A DNA stretch of 64,000 nucleotides from Strigops habroptila (GCF_004027225.2 NC_044283.2:124001-188000), one strand, 5' to 3'. Positions 23,501 to 34,437 are shown, counted from the first letter of the stretch. Notes: a model not told the origin generated them from the letters alone. A program made the numbers and translations.

Positions 23501-26500
23501 TCACACTGGGCAGCCCCACAGGAGCCCCATAGGATGGGGTCTGACCCCACATCATGTCCCTGTGCAGAGTGAAACAGGGCAGGGGGGCCGGCAGAGCCAC
23601 ACATGGGTGACAGTGGCTCCTACTGATGGCATCCTTATGGATGGGATGCAGGAGCCATCCCAAAGAGTGGCAGAGCCCAGTGCAGGCAGCGCAGTGGCTC
23701 ACCCAACATCAGCCCCAGCAGAGCATCCTACAGATGCTCCCTGCCTGTGCTCCGCTGGGACCACCAACCAGAGCGATGCTGCATCCCAGCCAGTGGCATC
23801 CCGGGAGGGCACAAGCAGTGGCAGGAGGAAAAGCTGGTGACACGGAGGAGCCTGGGGCTGGGAATGAAGCCCACGCCTGAGCCGTGCCGCGGGGACGAAC
23901 ATGCAGCCGGACACCAGCCGGGCGGCCCCGGGGTCCCACGGCATCACCAGCCCAATGTGGGATGCTCCTGCCACCAGGGCCAGCCGGGATCTCTCCAAGG
24001 TGGCAAAACAACCTCTTTCTTTGTGTCCCTGCTCTCCTGCTGAAGAACTACGGTGAGGCTACACCCAGGAGGGCTCACTGGGGTGCCTCTCCCAGTGACC
24101 TGCCGCGCTCGTTTGGGACACGTGGATGCCCCGAGCGGCCGGACCGGACTGCAGCCGCGCCGCTCGCTTGAGGCTCGGTAACGGGGCATTTCCCGTCCCT
24201 CGCCTGAGCCCTGCCTCTGGAATGCTCCCTGCTGGCGGTCTCATGGAGAGCACGGAGCTGTTCGCTGCTGGCTGCTCCTTGCAGCCCCCGCCGGCCCGCG
24301 GGAAGCCCCACACGGCTTCCGAGGGCAGCTCAACCCGGCGCGCTACAGACCAGCAGGAGCTCGGGAGCTCCGAGGGGCTAAAAGCACGGAAACGGCTCCT
24401 TTTGCCGGCATTAGGCGCCGGTGTCTGCCGGAAAGAGCAGGAGCCAGCGGGGGAAGACGGAGCTTCTCTCGCTGCGGGCTGAAGACGCTGCTGGAGGCGC
24501 CGGTTCAGGGAGGGCAGCGGCAGCCCTTCCACGGGACATCACCGAGGGGGCGGCGCAGGGGCTGCCCCCGCTGCCCCCGCCGGCACCGGCAGGTTCCGGC
24601 GGCGCCCGGTGCTCCTGCGGCAGCGCGGGACGGGGGGGACGGGACCGGGAGGACGGGACTGGGTCTGCAGCCAGGGCAGCACCTAAAGAACTGAGGGGGT
24701 TGGCCTGAAAAGAGCAGGGAGGAAGGACAGGATAACAACTTCAAACGTGCTGGGCTGCTGGGGAGCCAGGCTGAGAGAGCTGGGGGGAGAGAAGGCTCCG
24801 GGGAGACCTCGGAGCAGCTTCCAGTGCCAGAAGGGCCTACGAGGAAGGTGCCAAGAGGGAAACGCTGTGATGAGGAGGAGGAATTTCTCCATCAAGCTCA
24901 TGGGAAGTTTTGGCTGAGGCTCAGCTGCCACAGCAGCGGTGAGACAGACCTGCTCACCCCAGCGAGACGCAGGGCTCGGGGAAGGAGATGGGTCTAACCT
25001 GGAAAACTAAAACCAGAGCAGGCAAGGGGCTGGGGTGGGAAGGGTCTGTCCTGGGGAGGATGGAGCCCCATGGCTGGCGAGGGGCTGAGGTGGCGCCGCA
25101 CACAGTGAGAAGTCCTGAGCTCAGCCTTGCCATGGGGACCAGCTCAGGCCTCCCGCCCCCCGGCCCCAGCCCGGGATGGGGGAACACCAAGGGAATGGGA
25201 GGGACACCAAGGCAAGGGGGAGCAGTGTGCTCGTGGAGCCATTCAGGCTTTAGCATCAGAGCGTGTTTTCCAAATGAACAGTGAGTTTTCCTTCCCCACA
25301 TTCTCCCTCTGCTCTCTCAAAGGAAAACCCAAGCAGTTCCACAGGGAACACTGCTGGTGAAGCAGATACCCGCGTGGGGATGTCCCCTCCCACGTCACCT
25401 ACATCCATGCTACCTTTCTCTAAACAGAACCTGTCATTCCCAAGGGATCAGAGACCGTGCAGGGAGTGTGGCAGGAGCCCCTGCCAAGGACAGAAAGGAT
25501 GGGAGGGAGGCAGGGAAGGACTGGGAACCCTTTGGGGAATGTCAGGTACGTGCCACCGGTGCAGCAGCTCTGGCAGGGACCCGGACACAGCCCCAGGTGG
25601 GGGCATCTCCACCTCTGTGGGGGTCTGTGTGTGTCTGTGTGTCTGTGCGTGTGTCTGCATCTGTGTCCCCCCCCCGTACCTTGTACAGGACCAGGTCGTG
25701 CTCCCCGTCGTGCAGTGTGGTGCCGTCTGCTCGCACCAGCTTCACAAAGGCCATGGAGAAGATCCGCTCACTTTTGTCCTTGGCTGGGACAGAGAACGGG
25801 ATGAGGAGGAGCCTGAGAATGGACGCACTACGCGGGCAGGGAAGAGCTTCTGCCTCAGAGCTCATCTCAGTCTCCCCTCTGGCAGGTTAAAGCCATTCCC
25901 CTTGGCCTGTCCCTACAGGCCCTTGTCCAAAGCCCCTCTCCAGGTTTCTCGTGGTCCCTTTAGGCACTGGAGCTGCTCTCGCAGCATCTCCATGTCCTAC
26001 TCTGGCCTCGCTCAAGCAGGAATTCCCAAAGCAAGGAGACACTCACAGTCGCTGGAGGAGCGATGCCGGAAGGTGAATCTCAGGTGGGTCTTGTGGACAT
26101 CCTCGATGGGAACAGCAATCTGGGAGAGGGGATGGAGCCCGTGTGAGGAGCTGCCCGGGTGGGCAAGGTCCCTCACTGACACCCAAACCCTGCGTTCTGG
26201 GTTGAGCCGGTGATGCTGAACAGCCCCTGGTGCTGCACAGGGCTGGTGGTGCGCGGCCCACAGGGAGCAGCGGCAGTGCAGGAGCATCACCAGGGGTGCA
26301 GCACCCAGCACGGGGGCCCTGGGTCTCCGGAACGCTGGCAGCATCTCCCTGAGCTGGGCACCCTGAGAATCAGCCCTGACGGGGACCCCGCAGCAGCCGG
26401 GTCCTGCTGTCCGTGGCCCCGGGACAGACCTTCACTGTCTCCATCCAGCGCTGGTGCCGCTGCTGGTAGTAGATGACAGAGCGGTACTCGCTGGCCGGCC

Positions 26501-29500
26501 CTACCCCCGCGCCGGGGTAGATCACGTTCTGCAGGGGGGCAGAGCATGGTCAGGCCCTGGTGTCCCCCCCAGCCCTTGCCCACAGCTCAGAGTCCTGCCC
26601 GAGCCCCCCAGCACTGCCGTCCCTTTACACCCCCCACAGCCGGCACAGGGACATCGTTCCACTGTCCCTTCCCAGCCAGGCTCAGAAGGCAGCAAAAGGC
26701 TTCCCCATCCCCATCCCCTCCACCTCCACCACCCTGGGAAGGGCGTTATCAGGGATGGAGAAGAAGAGGGGGGCTGCCCACGGGACCCTCAGCAACCCAC
26801 AGCCTGTTCCACAGGGGCTGACTAGGAATTGTGTTTGAAATGGAAGGAAACAGACTGGAGTGAACAGGCAATGGGCAGCCCTGGGGCAGGGAATGGGGTC
26901 TGAGCCTCCCACATCCTCCTAAACCCCCAGATCCCCTCCTCCTGCCTCTCCCAGCAATGGAGAGCTGGGACACCCCATCCCTAGGGGCTCTGGGGTGGCT
27001 GCAGGTTCTGGCTGACCCCAAGGGCGGGAGGAGGATCTTCTCTTTGTCCCTTCCCACCACTTTCACAGAGCTTTATTCTCAAGGGCAGCTACAGAGGCTC
27101 CAGCAACCAAGGGGGCTGCTCCAGTGGCCAAAGGGACAGCTCCAGCCAGTCCCTGCTGGCACCAGCACCGGCACCAACACGCCACGAGCCGCTGCCCGTG
27201 CCCGAGGCGGGGCGGTGGGCGCAGCCCTTGTGCTCCAGCCCTTACCTGCAGCACGTGTCCCTCCTCGTCGCACACACACACCGTCACCTCCACGTTCTTC
27301 TGCGTCTTCTTGCTGCCCTTGTCAAACTCGCCCTGCACCAGGGTCAGGTAGATGTCGTTCCGAACGTCTCCTGAGGCAGCCACAGCAAAACCCACGCGGA
27401 CTCAGGATCATACAGGAGTCATAGCACGGGTTGCGAGGAGCAGTTAAAGCTCCCCCAGCTCCAACCCCTGCCCCGGGCAGGGACACCTTCCACTGGAGCA
27501 GGTTGCTCCAAGCCCCTGTGTCCAACCTGGCCTTGAACACTGCCAGGGATGGGGCAGCCACAGCTTCTCTGGGCACCCTGTGCCAGCGCCTCAGCACCCT
27601 CACAGGGAAGAACTACTTCCCTGTATCCAACCTGAACTTCCCCTGTTTGAGTTTGAACCAGTCATGCCTTGTCCTGTCACTACAGTCCCTGATGAAGGTC
27701 CCTCTCCAGTGTCCAAATTGGGCTCCTGTGTGTATTTCGCTGCTCCAGGCAGATGCTCACATTAACAGCTCTCCAGACCCAGCATTCCTGGTGGTCCGGA
27801 AGCAGCTCATTGCCCCCAGCCATACTCCAGCTCCCCCAACCCCAGGCACAAGCCAAGGGGCTTTCTCCCACTTGCATCCCATTTTTTTCCTCCAGTGCAG
27901 GGCTGGGAATTTCTTTGCTGGGAACTTCACATCAAGGGTTGCAAAGGAGAGCACCAGGGAGCTGCCGGAAGCCCGGAGCAATGAGGGGCAGATGTATTTA
28001 ACAGGGATTTGTTTCCCTGTGCAAACCCCACTTCCTTATCACTGTGTTTCCCTTTAGTTCCAAACAAAACCCACAAACTGTTATCACCCAGCTCCAGCAG
28101 CTCCAGGGCCACAGTCCCACCAGCGCGGCCGGGTCCCTCTGCAATAGGGCACCCCATAGCCCACAGCCCAGGCCGGGACCCCAGAGCCCGCCCCGGTTCC
28201 CCCCGCCGCCGCTTGCCTGGCATGATGACCTCGGGGTAGCCCAGCTTGCGCGCCACCACCGTGCTGCGGTCCACGAGGTGCGGGTGCTGCTTCCGCACGT
28301 GGCTCAGGTCCCCCCACAGCACTTTCAGCGACACCCAGAACCCTGCCCAGGCCGGAGATGGGATGTCAGCCCCGTGGCCTGGGCAAGCTCATCCCGAGCC
28401 ATGCCCGGCCACTGGCCACCCATCTGCTGGGTCCTGGCACAGCCTCAGCTCACTGGGGCGGGTGCTCGCTCCCAGTGACCGATCCCGTGGCTGGGACAGT
28501 TCACACACGGGGCCCCGGATGCACCCAGCACCAAAGTCACATCCCTGTGCCTGCTGCCGTGTCAGCATCCCTGTGCCAGCAGCATGGCACAGGGGACATA
28601 GGGGACATGAGGGACATGGGGGACATGAGGGACAGGGGGGCTCTACCTTGTCCCTTGTGGTTGATGTCCTTCCCCTCCACTGCTTTCCTGATCATGTTGT
28701 GAAGAAAATCGTTGTCAGCAGTGGCCCTGCGGACACCAGGGAGGGATGACCTGGAGAGGTCCCTACCGGGCACCCCACACGCTGCTGCCCACAGCCAGGC
28801 AGCAGCCCCCGGCACCCAGAGCACCCTGAGTCCAACTGGAGACCCTGAACCTGCCCCGGGACTCACAAGTGCACAGGGATGAAGTGCTGCTTGTCCTCAT
28901 CACTCTCACACTTCCCCTTGGTGATGTCCGTGATGTCCATCACTGCAGTGGCACAGAGGTGGTGGCACTGGGTGGCTGCCATGGGTGACATAGCCCCAGC
29001 ACCAGGGTCCTCTGGTCCTCCCAGGAGCAGCACCCAGGGCAGTTGTGCCATAGAATCATGTAATCAACCAGGTTGGAAAAGACCTTTAAAATCATACAGT
29101 CCACCCGTTCCCAGCACTGCCAAGGCCACCACTGACCCATGGCACTGAGGCCTCGGCTACACGGTGTGTGAACACTTGCAGGGACGGTGACTCCAGCACT
29201 GCCCTGGGCAGCCTGTTCCAATGCCTGAGCACCCTTTAGGAACCCCGCAGAGCCGGGTGGCTGAGGGGGGGTGCTGGGGGTGCTGGGTTGGGCAGCGCTG
29301 GAGCTCTCCCCGCACCAGACCCGGCTGCTGCTGCTGCTGCGGCCACTGCCCTCACCCGAGATGCCGAAGGGGCGGCGGAGGCCGGTGCTGAGCTTGCGGC
29401 TGTGGCTCTCCCGCAGGTCCATGCGTCCCACCCGGATGATCTGGCACACCAGGAACAGCCTCTCCCGCTGCAGGTCCTTACTGCCCAGGTCCTGGGGGGG

Positions 29501-32500
29501 ACAAGGGGCTGCGTGAGCCTGATGCTGGCAGCACCATGTGGGGATGTGCCTCGTGGGGCTGGCGCTGGGTGACCGCAGGGTACCCAAGGCTGTGCCGGGG
29601 CATGAACCAGCGGGTGCAGTGTCCGTGCACGCCATCACCCCAAACACAAGGGACAGGGACAATAGGTTGGTGGAGACCGACGGCCCCATGGGGCACCCCT
29701 GGGCCAGGCAGTGTCCTGGGAGCGAGCAGGTCTGACATGGTGCAGGGCTTGGGATGGCCACAGGCTCCAGCACCCGCTGGGGTCAGGTCCTGTGGGTGCT
29801 GCCCTGTGTGAGAACCTTGCATGGGGCTGCAGCACGGGGCAGGGTCACGCTGCAGCGCGTGGGGACACGACATCAGCAGCGAGCAAAGGCCGAGGCGGGC
29901 AGAGCCAGGGGAGCTGGACCTGCTGATGCTGCTCTCAGCAAAGACCTTCCCGGCTCATTCGCGTAACCACGGCTCCGCCCGGGCCCTCCCGAGGGTCAGC
30001 TCAGCCCAGCCCTGCTGCCGCAGTGGGGAAAACGCTGCCTCAGCACCTTCCACTGCACAGGAGCCGCTGCGGAGAGGGATGGAGCAGGGATGGGGGCGAG
30101 GAGCGGAGCGGGGATGGGGGTGAGGGCACCCAGAAACCCGCCACAGGGTAGGGGGGCTGCAAGGGACAGCCCCGTGGTGGGTGCCTCATCCTGGTGCCAG
30201 GAGTGGGGTCTGTGCAGGAACCACGGGAGAAATGAGCAGCATAGAGAGAGCAGCAGGGCTGTGGCTGCTCACAGGGAGACATGGGCTGCAGCGGAGCCTC
30301 AAGGGACCCGTGCGTGGTGCAGAATGCATCCGAAACACTGCAGGGGCAGGAGAGGAGGCGCAGCAGCTCTGCAGAAGGGCAGAGGCAGCGGCATCACCAG
30401 CACCAGCAGCAGCACCAGCAGCACCAGCAGCACCAGCAGCACCATGGGTGCTGCTCCCGAGGGTCTGCACTCACCGTGAAGATGACCCTGAGATTGTTGA
30501 GCAGCTCAATGTCCTGGGGCACCCCGGTGCTGGCCCAGCGGATCACATAGTTTTCACTGCAAGGGGAAGGTGATGGGGTGAGGAGCCCACAGAGGGGACG
30601 AGGCACCGGGACGGCAGAGCTGGAGCTCAGTGTCCCTGTGCTGGACGAGGCTGCCACCACCAGCCCATGAGCAAACACCAAGACAAGGTCTGGAGCACTT
30701 TGGCCATGGGCGGGGCACTGCCCGTCCCCTGCCAGCTCCCACCACACAGACCCGTGTCCAACCGGTGCCGCCAGTCACAGCACAGGGACCGGCTGCCCCA
30801 GCGGTACCAGCGTCCAGCACGGGCCGGGGACCCCTCGGGGGGCCGGGGCCGGGTCCCACCTGATGAGGCGCTGCTGGGCCGGGTCGTAGAGCGCCAACAG
30901 CAGCTGCGCCTCCTCGCCGATGCTGCACACGAAGTTGCGCACGCAAAGGTAGAGGCTGTGACAGGGCGATGCTGCCGGGCGGGCGCTGCTGCCCAGCGCG
31001 CTCTGCTGCGGGTTCTGCTGCGGGCTCTGCTGCGGGCTCTGCTGCGGGCTCTGCAGGGCACCGCGCAGTCAGCCCCCGGCACAGCCCCAAGGCACAGCCC
31101 CATGGCACAGCCCCATGGCACGGCCCGGCATGGCACAGCGGGGCAGCGTGCCAGGACCTCACCATCTCCTCCTGGATGCGCTGCGTAACGGTCTGCGCAG
31201 CCTTCTTGTGCGCCTGGAACAGGCTGATGACACTGGTCCTGTCGGGGTCCAGGATGTTTTCGTCCTCATCCCGCACCACCAGGTCCAGCGCGAGGATCCT
31301 GTGGGGGACAGGATGGGGGGACACAGGTCTGTGCATCCCACCAGGACCCACCTGCCCACGCATGGACATGGGGATGAGTGTGCAGGACAGAGGGTGATGG
31401 GTCCCCACTAGCAGCAGAGTCATGGCGAGGGGACAAGAACCCACAGCACCAAGCACTAGCCTGTGGCTCGGTGCCTTGCACAGCCACCAGCACGCTCACT
31501 GGCCACCACGGGACAGTGGAGATGCTGCGGCAGAGGGGTGACCCCCTTCTCCCTCTGTGCCCCGTCCCTGCTCTCACTTGTTGCCATAGTCGATCTTGCT
31601 GGTCACCTCCTTCTTGAGCTGCAGGAGCTCATCCTTGGGCAGTGTCCCTGAGAGCAGCTGCGAGCGCCGCTCCATCAGCTCACACATCATGTGCTTCACG
31701 CGCCCGTACCGCTCCATGTGTCCTGCCTGCAGCAGCACCCGTGTCACCCCTGTGCCCCAGCGTCCCCGGGCCCAACATCCCCCCGCTGCTCACCACGTAG
31801 AGCTGCTTCCAGATGGTGGCCCACTCCCGCAGCGTGGTGGTAATCTCCTGCACCATGGGCATCTCAGTGGGGACCACGCTCTCCTCTGCCCTGGGGAAGG
31901 GCACGGGGAGCCTGGAGCCCTGTGGCACTGGAGATGGGCACCACCACCCACAGCCATGAGCATGCCCGGTACCTACCCCCTGAGCTCCACCACAGCACCC
32001 TTCAGGTGGATGAGCGAGGCTGGGAAGATGCCCTGGGGGAGCCGGAGCTGTCAGCACCCACCCCATGGCAGTAGATGGGCCACGGTGGGCGCTCCCTGTG
32101 CCAAGACCCAGGGTCCCACAGAGGGTCCCAGCCTGGCCATGCCGCAGGGTGCCCGGTACGTGTCCCCAGCAGGGGCAGCACAAGCCACCGGCCGTGCCCA
32201 CGCCCCCCAGCACCCCTCACCTACCCGGGCAGCCCTGTTCCTGAGCGAGTATCCGCGGTACCAGCCTGCCAGGGGAGGGAAGGGGACGGTGTCAGCGGGG
32301 CTCGGGGCGCACAGGTCAGGGTTAGGGTTGGGGACCCCCTTACCCTCGGAGGCCTGCAGGATGTGCACCGTCTCCCCGATGTGCAGTGCGAGGTGATGCT
32401 CGCTCGTGCGTGGGAAGTTCCACACCGCTGCGGGAGAGGGGATGGGAGCCATGGGGGGGGCCCAACCCGGACCCCCCTCACCAGCGCAGCCCCCCAGGCC

Positions 32501-34061
32501 CTATGCACAGTGTCTTTTGGAGCACCCCTTGGGCAGCCCCCCCACGGGAGGTAGCATCACCCAGGCGGGCATCGCTCAGCCCCCAGACATGCAGCAGGGT
32601 CCCAGCCCCAGACAGACGGGGTGAGACCCCCATGCAGGCGCGGAGCAGGGTAGGAGGGACCCTGGGCCCTGCAGCACAGGGGACAGCAGGAGCGGGGCCG
32701 TGGGGCCGCGCTGGAGCCGGACGCTGTGGGCTGCACCCGCGGCGCTGTGGTTGTCCTGCCGCTATTTCTGGTGCCGGGGCCAGCGGCAGCTCTGCCTGAT
32801 GCAGCCAGCGCAGGCTTGGCCGCAGCACCGCGGGGACAGTCCCCTGCGGCCGTGCCCGCACCCGCTGGGACACAGCCTGTGCCCACCTCCAGCCCCAGCC
32901 AGGGTCCGCTCATCCTGTGGCACCCCAGAGCCGCCGGGACCCCTCGTGCTGGCCACGGCACACCCTGGAGCACCGGGAGCCCCGAGGTGCCACGGGACCC
33001 TCCTGGCCCCCTGCCCTCCACACGGGGACCAGCACCCAGCACCCAGCCCGGGCTCGCTGCCCCCAGCCCCTTCCCACCCCCAGGCCCGGCCAGGGCAGGA
33101 TTCCACCAGGCACAAGCGGGACCCAGCCCCGGTGCTGTCCAGGACCCCGCGGGCTCAGCCTCGGCTCCGGTGCTGCTGCAGGGCACGGGCAGGGCACGGC
33201 AACGGCCGCGGCCAGAAACGGGAAGAGGAACAGGGCTGCTATGGCTGGTGTGGGGAACGGGGAGCGTGTGTTCACACGGGACTGGGATGAGTTATAAGGG
33301 TGGCTTCGGGATTGCCCAGACACCGCCCCAAGAGCAGCTCATCCGTGTGCCAGCAACCCCCTTAACATGCTGAGCACCCCTCGGGTGGAGGCTTCTGCTC
33401 TTCAGCAAGTTGAGCCCCGATCTGGAGCTCTGCAGGGAACCTGTGCCAAGCCCCTGCCCCATAGCTCTGCCAAGCCCCGCTCAGCCCCACAGCTTCCCAC
33501 AGCTCCCCACAGCTCCCCACAGCTCCCCATCCCACCCAGCGTCAGCCCTGCTCCAGGGACACGGGTGCTGCCATCACCAGCCCTGCTCAGCGCTATCCCC
33601 TGGTTCCCCATTACCCACCCTACAACCCCCCTCTGACCCTGGGTTCATTCCTGCCCCAGCACCAGCATCAGAGGCGCCGGGTCCATGCCTGCACCCCAGC
33701 ACTGGCCACCCCACACTGCTGACTGCCTGGCCGCCATCCCCCCCTGTGTCACAGCCCACTGCCTCAGGGCCATGGGGTCACTGTCAGCATCACCCCAGCC
33801 CGAGCCCCCATCCTGCCAGCCCCGCGGCCCTCTGGTGAGCCCAGAGAAGCTGTGGCTGCCCCATCCCTGGCAGTGTTCAAGGCCAGGTTGGACACAGGGG
33901 CTTGGAGCAACCTGCTCTAGTGGAAGGTGTCCCTGCCTGGGGCAGGGGGTGGAGCTGGAGGAGCTTTAAGGCCCCTTCAACCCAAACCATTCCATGGTTC
34001 CACGATGCGACGACTCACCCACGCCATACTTCTCCTCCTTGGTGGGCAGCCACGGGGCCAT
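11554..34061 (-). CDS. DOCK-A family Rac guanine nucleotide exchange factor, N-terminal half (continues beyond left edge)
   Basis: 28 coding exons, high to low: 34061-34019, 32427-32344, 32265-32225, 32032-31977, 31890-31794, 31726-31578, 31298-31163, 31050-30860, 30556-30475, 29491-29356, 28942-28867, 28726-28647, 28342-28217, 27370-27246, 26528-26430, 26119-26047, 25783-25680, 23481-23292, 22538-22441, 22343-22254, 21737-21637, 21381-21247, 18309-18198, 15263-15193, 14871-14765, 13671-13544, 13145-13089, 11649-11554. All junctions keep phase, giving 961 codons. The start [14 protein letters not shown] in a good Kozak context matches the DOCK2 start MAPWRKADKERHGV. The SH3 (residues about 10-75, with [10 protein letters not shown]) is followed by the helical region ([18 protein letters not shown]), DHR-1/C2 (about 434-630, from [18 protein letters not shown] to ICSTKLTQN) and an armadillo-like stretch. 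The catalytic DHR-2 is not in the window. DOCK-A proteins work with ELMO to activate Rac. By memory the sequence mixes DOCK1-like (NHKGQG) and DOCK2-like (VARKLG, VMDITDI) positions, suggesting a separate paralog. Confidence 0.9.
12810..13028. repeat. Two adjacent minisatellites (18 bp; about 26-28 bp)
   Basis: 12810-12866 repeats 'gcagcatcattgaggcatc' about three times. 12872-13028 repeats units around 'gggtttgtcactgcagcaggatga' about six times. Intronic in the DOCK-like gene. Confidence 0.8.
14038..14600 (-). mobile_element. CR1 LINE with shared 3' flank (copy 1)
   Basis: CR1 3' region on the minus strand from its terminus at 14151 ('tatcatagaatcccag') to about 14600. The 113 bp next to the CR1 terminus (14038-14150) are nearly identical to 20672-20784, next to another CR1 copy, at a constant offset of 6634 bp. 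This copy lies in the DOCK-like intron between exons 13671-13544 and 14871-14765. Confidence 0.9.
16315..16385. repeat. 14-bp tandem repeat
   Basis: Four to five copies of 'ggggacacctccag'. Intronic. Confidence 0.85.
18606..18700 (+). mobile_element. CR1 LINE internal fragment
   Basis: Sense match to the CR1 segment 'cagctctggggc...gagggacgtggagctgctgg', which appears in reverse at 35200-35265 and 43715-43775. Confidence 0.75.
18811..19050 (-). mobile_element. CR1 LINE fragment
   Basis: Reverse CR1 from 'gagctcaggcactctccacc' through 'ttaaagccattccccttggc' to 'ctccagccctcgcagcagct'. It lacks the terminal 3' portion. Confidence 0.88.
19855..20020. promoter_or_regulatory. AT-rich intronic block, candidate regulatory element
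   Basis: A sharp drop in GC within a GC-rich DOCK-like intron, not explained by CR1 or tandem repeats. It contains 'gtaattacaactaattcc' (two TAAT-type homeodomain cores) and 'agataaagg' (GATA core). Function is inferred only from composition and motifs. Confidence 0.3.
20672..21075 (-). mobile_element. CR1 LINE with shared 3' flank (copy 2)
   Basis: CR1 terminus at 20785, element body to about 21075, minus orientation. The flank 20672-20784 repeats 14038-14150 with only a few differences. It lies in the DOCK-like intron between exons 18309-18198 and 21381-21247. Confidence 0.9.
21472..21625. repeat. Pyrimidine-rich minisatellite, about 25-bp units
   Basis: Repeats of 'catctccatccctccctgtccccac'-like units, about six imperfect copies. 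It ends some 12 bp before the donor-side end of the DOCK-like exon 21737-21637. Confidence 0.85.
22704..22852 (-). mobile_element. CR1 LINE 3' end fragment
   Basis: Reverse CR1 terminus 'aatcatggcacggtttgtgt' through 'gccagggatggggcatcc'. About 150 bp. Confidence 0.88.
24764..24850 (+). mobile_element. CR1 LINE internal fragment
   Basis: Sense CR1 segment 'ccaggctgagagagctgggg' followed by 'gaaggctccggggagacctc' and 'ccagtgccagaagggcctac'. Confidence 0.7.
25617..25668. repeat. (GT)-rich microsatellite
   Basis: Impure GT repeat with interspersed C, ending 11 bp from the donor of the DOCK-like exon 25783-25680. Confidence 0.8.
25836..25985 (-). mobile_element. CR1 LINE fragment
   Basis: Reverse CR1 from 'gcagggaagagcttctgcct' to the 'ctggagctgctctcgcag' area, about 60 bp from the DOCK-like exon 26119-26047. 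Confidence 0.85.
27408..27740 (-). mobile_element. CR1 LINE 3' fragment
   Basis: Reverse CR1 from a decayed terminus ('atcatacaggagtcatagca') through 'aacctggccttgaacactgcc'. It then diverges to a different subfamily-like segment ('ctgtatccaacctgaacttc'). Confidence 0.85.
27985..28095. promoter_or_regulatory. AT-richer intronic block with ETS/GATA-type motifs
   Basis: Relatively AT-rich block in the DOCK-like intron between exons 28342-28217 and 27370-27246. It has 'cacttccttatcactg' (an ETS core beside a GATA core in reverse) and a second 'gttatcacc'. This might be a blood-cell enhancer if the gene is expressed like DOCK2; motif-level inference only. Confidence 0.25.
29048..29245 (-). mobile_element. 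CR1 LINE fragment, different subfamily
   Basis: Reverse terminus 'catagaatcatgtaatcaac' followed by 'ggttggaaaagacctttaaa' and 'ccctgggcagcctgttccaa'. These differ from the other copies but match another avian CR1 3' type. Confidence 0.85.
30396..30444. repeat. (CAGCAC)n hexanucleotide repeat
   Basis: About eight CAGCAC/CAGCAG units, starting some 30 bp inside the intron after the DOCK-like exon 30556-30475. Confidence 0.9.
31003..31050 (-). repeat. Coding 12-bp repeat (SPQQ)n at the start of a DOCK-like exon
   Basis: Four units of 'agcccgcagcag' encode [16 protein letters not shown] as the first 16 residues of exon 31050-30860. The splice acceptor (ccctgcag) directly precedes the first unit, and each unit itself contains CAG. 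Other DOCK-A proteins have no such repeat here, as far as I recall. Confidence 0.75.
33478..33540. repeat. Short tandem repeat, about 10-13 bp units
   Basis: Four to five copies of 'ccacagctcccc'. Intronic. Confidence 0.8.
33838..34008 (+). mobile_element. CR1 LINE 3' end abutting the DOCK-like exon 1 donor
   Basis: Sense CR1 from 'cccagagaagctgtggctgc' to the terminal 'ccattccatggttccacgat'. The element ends only a few bases from the minus-strand donor GTGAGT at 34018-34013. Confidence 0.9.
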
Positions 34062-34437
34062 GGCTGGTGCCGCAGGGAGCGGGTGCGGGTTCCTCCTGCC
34101 GCGCTGCTCCCGCGTCACGTGGGTCCCACCGGCTTGTGCAAACCTCCGGTTCCTCAGCGCACAGAGCGGGGGCTGCTGGGACCCACCCAAACGTGCTGGG
34201 GTGATGGGGATGGAGCCCTCGGGGCCCCGCCATGCACCTGTCCGGGGCCCAGGCTCTGGTGGGTCACTGGTGCTGACCAAGCGGTGCAATGGGGCTGCTG
34301 GCCCCGCGTGGTGCTGCTGCATCAGGAGACCCTGTGGCTGAGCACCACTGCCAGAGCCCAGCAGAGCAGGACACGGGGCTGGAGCAGGGAGCAAGGGCAG
34401 CTCCAGACAAGGAGTCACAGGGATCTGTGGGCTCAGA

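Larger units (their letters stand above)
32428..34018 (-). other. DOCK-like intron 1
   Basis: About 1.6 kb between coding exons 1 and 2. It contains a short 'cccacagctcc' tandem repeat (33478-33540) and a sense CR1 end next to the exon 1 donor. No further exon seen. Confidence 0.6.

Noticed and set aside
11554-34061. Plain DOCK2 orthology for the DOCK-like gene
   Set aside because: Not fully excluded, but the neighbours are not those of DOCK2, and the sequence diverges from DOCK2 more than I would expect for a bird ortholog.
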